DNA of 8,312 nucleotides from Bacteroidales bacterium (GTDB lineage Bacteria; Bacteroidota; Bacteroidia; Bacteroidales; DTU049), in NCBI GenBank assembly GCA_018056215.1, contig JAGPGB010000040.1, positions 1 to 8,312 of the forward strand. Direction: 5' to 3'. Both the position numbers and the translations under genes were made by a program. Positions 5,906 to 8,312 of this stretch are shown piece by piece (position 1 is the first letter of the stretch; each line of letters opens with the position of its first letter). The notes below the pieces were generated by a model. That model searched no databases, had not been told where the DNA came from, and worked only from the letters and a program-made list of their open reading frames with translations.

Positions 5906-7396
5906 CTATTTTTTAGTATTATTAAAAATATATAAACAATCTATATCTGTATTGTTTTCGTACCACTTGTTAAAGTCACTTATATTGCGAAAAAAAAGCA
6001 AATTCCTTTTAGCTGTATAAGTTACATAAACAAGCTCATTTATATTTTGATTATCAGCTAAAATATAAATACAAATATCTGTAGGATTAGCTCCGGTCTT
6101 TAAAATATTGGCTTGTTTATCTAAATTTTCTTGGTATGCATCATATTTATAAAAGGCTGAATATTTATGCAAACTCCAGAGCATAGTGGTTAGCAAAATA
6201 ATTGTATAGCTCAGATTAATCCATTTCTTATTATTAATAAATAAATATTTATCGCAAACAAACGTAGTAGTTAAGGTAATAAATAATACAAATTTTGCCA
6301 TATAAATATAATGAGTCAATACAGCAGAAAAAACAATAATAGAAAATATTAATATTGGCAAAAACACCCATTTAATAATAAATTGCCATGAAGTATCATT
6401 TTTAAATATTTTTGCTTTATTCAAAACTGGTAAAATTATTAGTGTAAATAGGATGCCTGTTCCCTCTAAAACATTCCAAATGCTTTTGAAAAATAATCGA
6501 AAAAATTCTTTGATAGCAGCCCATAAACCATCTACATCCAAAATGTTAGAAAAAATTCCTGCTCTATCTATATATCTTATCCATATAGAATTAATAAAAG
6601 GCTGCAGCCCACCTATACTACTATATTGTATTACTATCATTAAATAAGCAATAATTGTCAAATTGCTCACTAAAATTGCTTCTTTTTTATTCTTTTTCTT
6701 AATATTATAAAATATGTAAAAAATAGCATATATCAATGCCATCCAATCTATTAATAAATAACAGAAAAACAAGATTTTATGCAATATAAAATATAATTTA
6801 TTCTCAGGAAATTTAATTATCAACATATGAAAGACCAAAACCCAAATAAAAAATACTAATCCTATGGTTTCAGCAAAATGATAATAAGTAAAACTAAATA
6901 ATATTAATGGATGAAAAGCATATATCAATGTGCCAATAATAATTGAAATATTTTTCTTAAAAAGCAAACTTAGTAATATCATCACACCTATTATAGAAAG
7001 GATAAAATAAACGAAAAGAATTTTTTGTAAACTCAGATTATTAATAGGAAAATTAAATAATTTTAATACAGAATAAGAGAGTAAAAAACTACCAGAAGGG
7101 TGAGATAAATAATAATTATTCCCTCTACTATCAAATACTCGTGGATAAATATCTACAAACTTATCACCTGGATTATCATAGCTAATCACTGGAGCAAAAT
7201 AATAATTTTTCGCCCCTACATTATCCCATTGCTCAAAAGTAATAGAAGTAAAAATATGTGCTATATTGCGATAATCTGTTTTTTTAGTCCAGTGCAAAGA
7301 AGTAATAAATAAAAGAATAAAGACTAAAAAAATAAAAAAACAAGTTAAAAGAAGAAATCCTTTATTCTTCTTTATTATTATTTTTAGATTTTTCAT
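5906..7396 (-). CDS. Polytopic membrane protein resembling GT-C glycosyltransferases
   Basis: I do not recognise a named family with certainty. The 496-residue protein has a positively charged N-terminus, a first membrane segment at about 13-32, and a loop at about 33-100 rich in aromatic and acidic residues (EQWDN 55-59, SHPSGSF at 98-104). About nine to ten further hydrophobic segments follow to about residue 408, and then a soluble tail of about 85 residues. A long first periplasmic loop with acidic residues followed by many membrane helices and a soluble C-terminal domain is the layout of GT-C enzymes, which use polyprenyl-phosphate sugars at the periplasmic face. A role in LPS or other envelope glycans would fit the nearby lpx genes but is inference. 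The ATG at 7396 lies inside the end of the preceding transposase-like gene (35-base overlap). No later Met would preserve the first membrane segment. Other polytopic functions remain possible. Confidence 0.6.
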   Translation of the reverse strand: MKNLKIIIKKNKGFLLLTCFFIFLVFILLFITSLHWTKKTDYRNIAHIFTSITFEQWDNVGAKNYYFAPVISYDNPGDKFVDIYPRVFDSRGNNYYLSHPSGSFLLSYSVLKLFNFPINNLSLQKILFVYFILSIIGVMILLSLLFKKNISIIIGTLIYAFHPLILFSFTYYHFAETIGLVFFIWVLVFHMLIIKFPENKLYFILHKILFFCYLLIDWMALIYAIFYIFYNIKKKNKKEAILVSNLTIIAYLMIVIQYSSIGGLQPFINSIWIRYIDRAGIFSNILDVDGLWAAIKEFFRLFFKSIWNVLEGTGILFTLIILPVLNKAKIFKNDTSWQFIIKWVFLPILIFSIIVFSAVLTHYIYMAKFVLFITLTTTFVCDKYLFINNKKWINLSYTIILLTTMLWSLHKYSAFYKYDAYQENLDKQANILKTGANPTDICIYILADNQNINELVYVTYTAKRNLLFFRNISDFNKWYENNTDIDCLYIFNNTKK

Positions 7397-8300
7397 AATG
7401 TTTGGATGGTATGAAAGCTGAGGATGCTATATTCAATAATCTACCAACATCTGCATCTACATTACCACTCAAATAATTATTTTTGAGAACATAAAACTTT
7501 AAATAGCCTTGCAAATATTTAGGAGAAATATTTTTATATTGAGTCAATAATTTTTTTAAATTATCTTCTTCATTTTTAACAATTTCAAGATGATAGATAT
7601 CTCTTTTCACTTTTTTATTTTTGATAACTATGGTTTTTTTAATATCATATTTCCTAATATCTCTGAACTTTTTAGAGTCTTTAACACAACATACTGTTAA
7701 TGAATCAATTTTATTTTTTAATTCATTATTTATTTCTACACTAGTTATGGCCTTATCGCCCATATATTTCGCATATACATTCCCTTCTCTATCAGCTACT
7801 AATAGTATATGAGCATTATGTTTATTTTGCTTTAGCACAAGCTCTTCAGTTTCAATAATGCCAGAAAATTTTATATCTTCATCCAAAGATTCTAAAGCAG
7901 AAAGAATTCTATGTCTCCATCGAAAACTTGTTTTTAAAGAAATACCCACTTCCTCAGCACAAGCTCTTAAGCTTTTACCCTCAAGCATACAATGTATATA
8001 GTCTAACATAGCAGAAGGTTTACGTAATCTATAGACAAAAGTACCAGCAGTAAAGCTAAATTGGTGCTTACAGCTTTTGCATCTATATATCTGTCTACCT
8101 TTGCGTGTACCAGCTTTGATTATATTTTCACTTCCACATCTTGGACATAATGTAATTCGAGATTGTTGCTTTAACTTTTGATAGTCTACTGGATTAGAAC
8201 CATCAGCTAGAAGCATTTGATATAGTTTATCAATGAACTCTCTTCTACCCTCTCCAGATAATGAATTATAATATTTTACATTATTAAATAAATCAGGCAT
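7362..8300 (-). CDS. IS1595/ISXO2-like transposase relative, probably catalytically inactive
   Basis: The 312-residue protein has a zinc ribbon at 52-77 (CPRC...CKSC; C52, C55, C74, C77) followed by FSFTAGT. A helix-turn-helix region lies at about 108-133 (GKSLRACAEEVGISLKTSFRWRH). The last part, 145-270, follows the IS1595-type DDE domain order: SGIIETEE, LLVADREGN, VKDSKKF, IYHLEIVKNEEDNLKK, SPKYLQGYL. In active relatives, as I recall them, these read VE-x-DET, VARDRNGN, TDSHRSY, YHIQNVNAYHSRLK and ATKYLDNYL. Here the first Asp is E152, the second is kept as D208, and the third-site Asn aligns with K242; a basic loop after the first acidic site is also missing. The frame is complete: an in-frame TAA six bases before the ATG at 8300 fixes the start. 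The stop lies inside the next gene. It looks like a domesticated DNA-binding protein; a decayed insertion sequence is the alternative. Confidence 0.78.
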   Translation of the reverse strand: MPDLFNNVKYYNSLSGEGRREFIDKLYQMLLADGSNPVDYQKLKQQSRITLCPRCGSENIIKAGTRKGRQIYRCKSCKHQFSFTAGTFVYRLRKPSAMLDYIHCMLEGKSLRACAEEVGISLKTSFRWRHRILSALESLDEDIKFSGIIETEELVLKQNKHNAHILLVADREGNVYAKYMGDKAITSVEINNELKNKIDSLTVCCVKDSKKFRDIRKYDIKKTIVIKNKKVKRDIYHLEIVKNEEDNLKKLLTQYKNISPKYLQGYLKFYVLKNNYLSGNVDADVGRLLNIASSAFIPSKHYEKSKNNNKEE

Positions 8301-8312
8301 ATTTTATTATTT

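Noticed and set aside
6453..6647. Plus-strand 64-codon open frame inside the GT-C-like gene
   Set aside because: Antisense shadow in AT-rich DNA; the product shows no family features.
7621..7812. Plus-strand 63-codon open frame inside the transposase-like gene, with a hydrophobic product
   Set aside because: It is the complement of a conserved domain region, and hydrophobicity is expected from antisense reading of Lys/Asn/Ile-rich codons.
7340..8312. Active insertion sequence with terminal inverted repeats
   Set aside because: The 3' end of the transposase-like gene runs directly into the next gene, no inverted repeat or target duplication is visible there, and the other flank has only 12 bases in the window.

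Overview
The window is AT-rich and reads as a chromosomal piece of a Bacteroidota bacterium. The main evidence is a single-chain LpxC-FabZ fusion, typical of that phylum, with lpxD immediately upstream. Supporting evidence is the A-rich leaders without Shine-Dalgarno sequences and a DUF6580-type membrane protein. Genus cannot be judged from the sequence.

Left part, plus strand (1-844): the 3' end of a small YkoF/MTH1187-like thiamine-binding-domain protein is followed after 14 bases by a PnuC-family transporter that appears to start at TTG. The pairing suggests a thiamine (or thiamine precursor) salvage unit, so the transporter is more likely PnuT-like than a nicotinamide riboside carrier. 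This is inference from the neighbour.

Middle (845-1024): a 180-base convergent gap. It holds one strong hairpin at 971-1003, which ends the leftward operon and perhaps also the rightward one.

Right part, minus strand (8300 down to 1025): six tightly packed genes read leftward. In transcription order they are (1) an IS1595/ISXO2-like transposase relative with an intact zinc ribbon but apparently altered catalytic residues, (2) a large polytopic membrane protein resembling GT-C glycosyltransferases, (3) a DUF6580-type membrane protein, (4) lpxD, (5) the lpxC/fabZ fusion, and (6) a POT/PTR2-family peptide:H+ symporter. Genes 1/2 overlap by 35 bases and genes 4/5 by 29 bases. The other gaps are 18-45 bases, so this is probably one operon, with a possible internal promoter before gene 3.

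Functionally, LpxD and LpxC carry out early lipid A steps, and FabZ links them to fatty-acid elongation. The GT-C-like protein could act on envelope glycans. The most unusual item is the transposase-derived gene, which is translationally overlapped with the GT-C-like gene and has no room for an inverted repeat at its 3' end. It looks like a domesticated, probably DNA-binding, host protein. The expected next gene of the lipid A cluster, lpxA, is absent from the usual place after lpxC/fabZ, where the peptide transporter sits instead.
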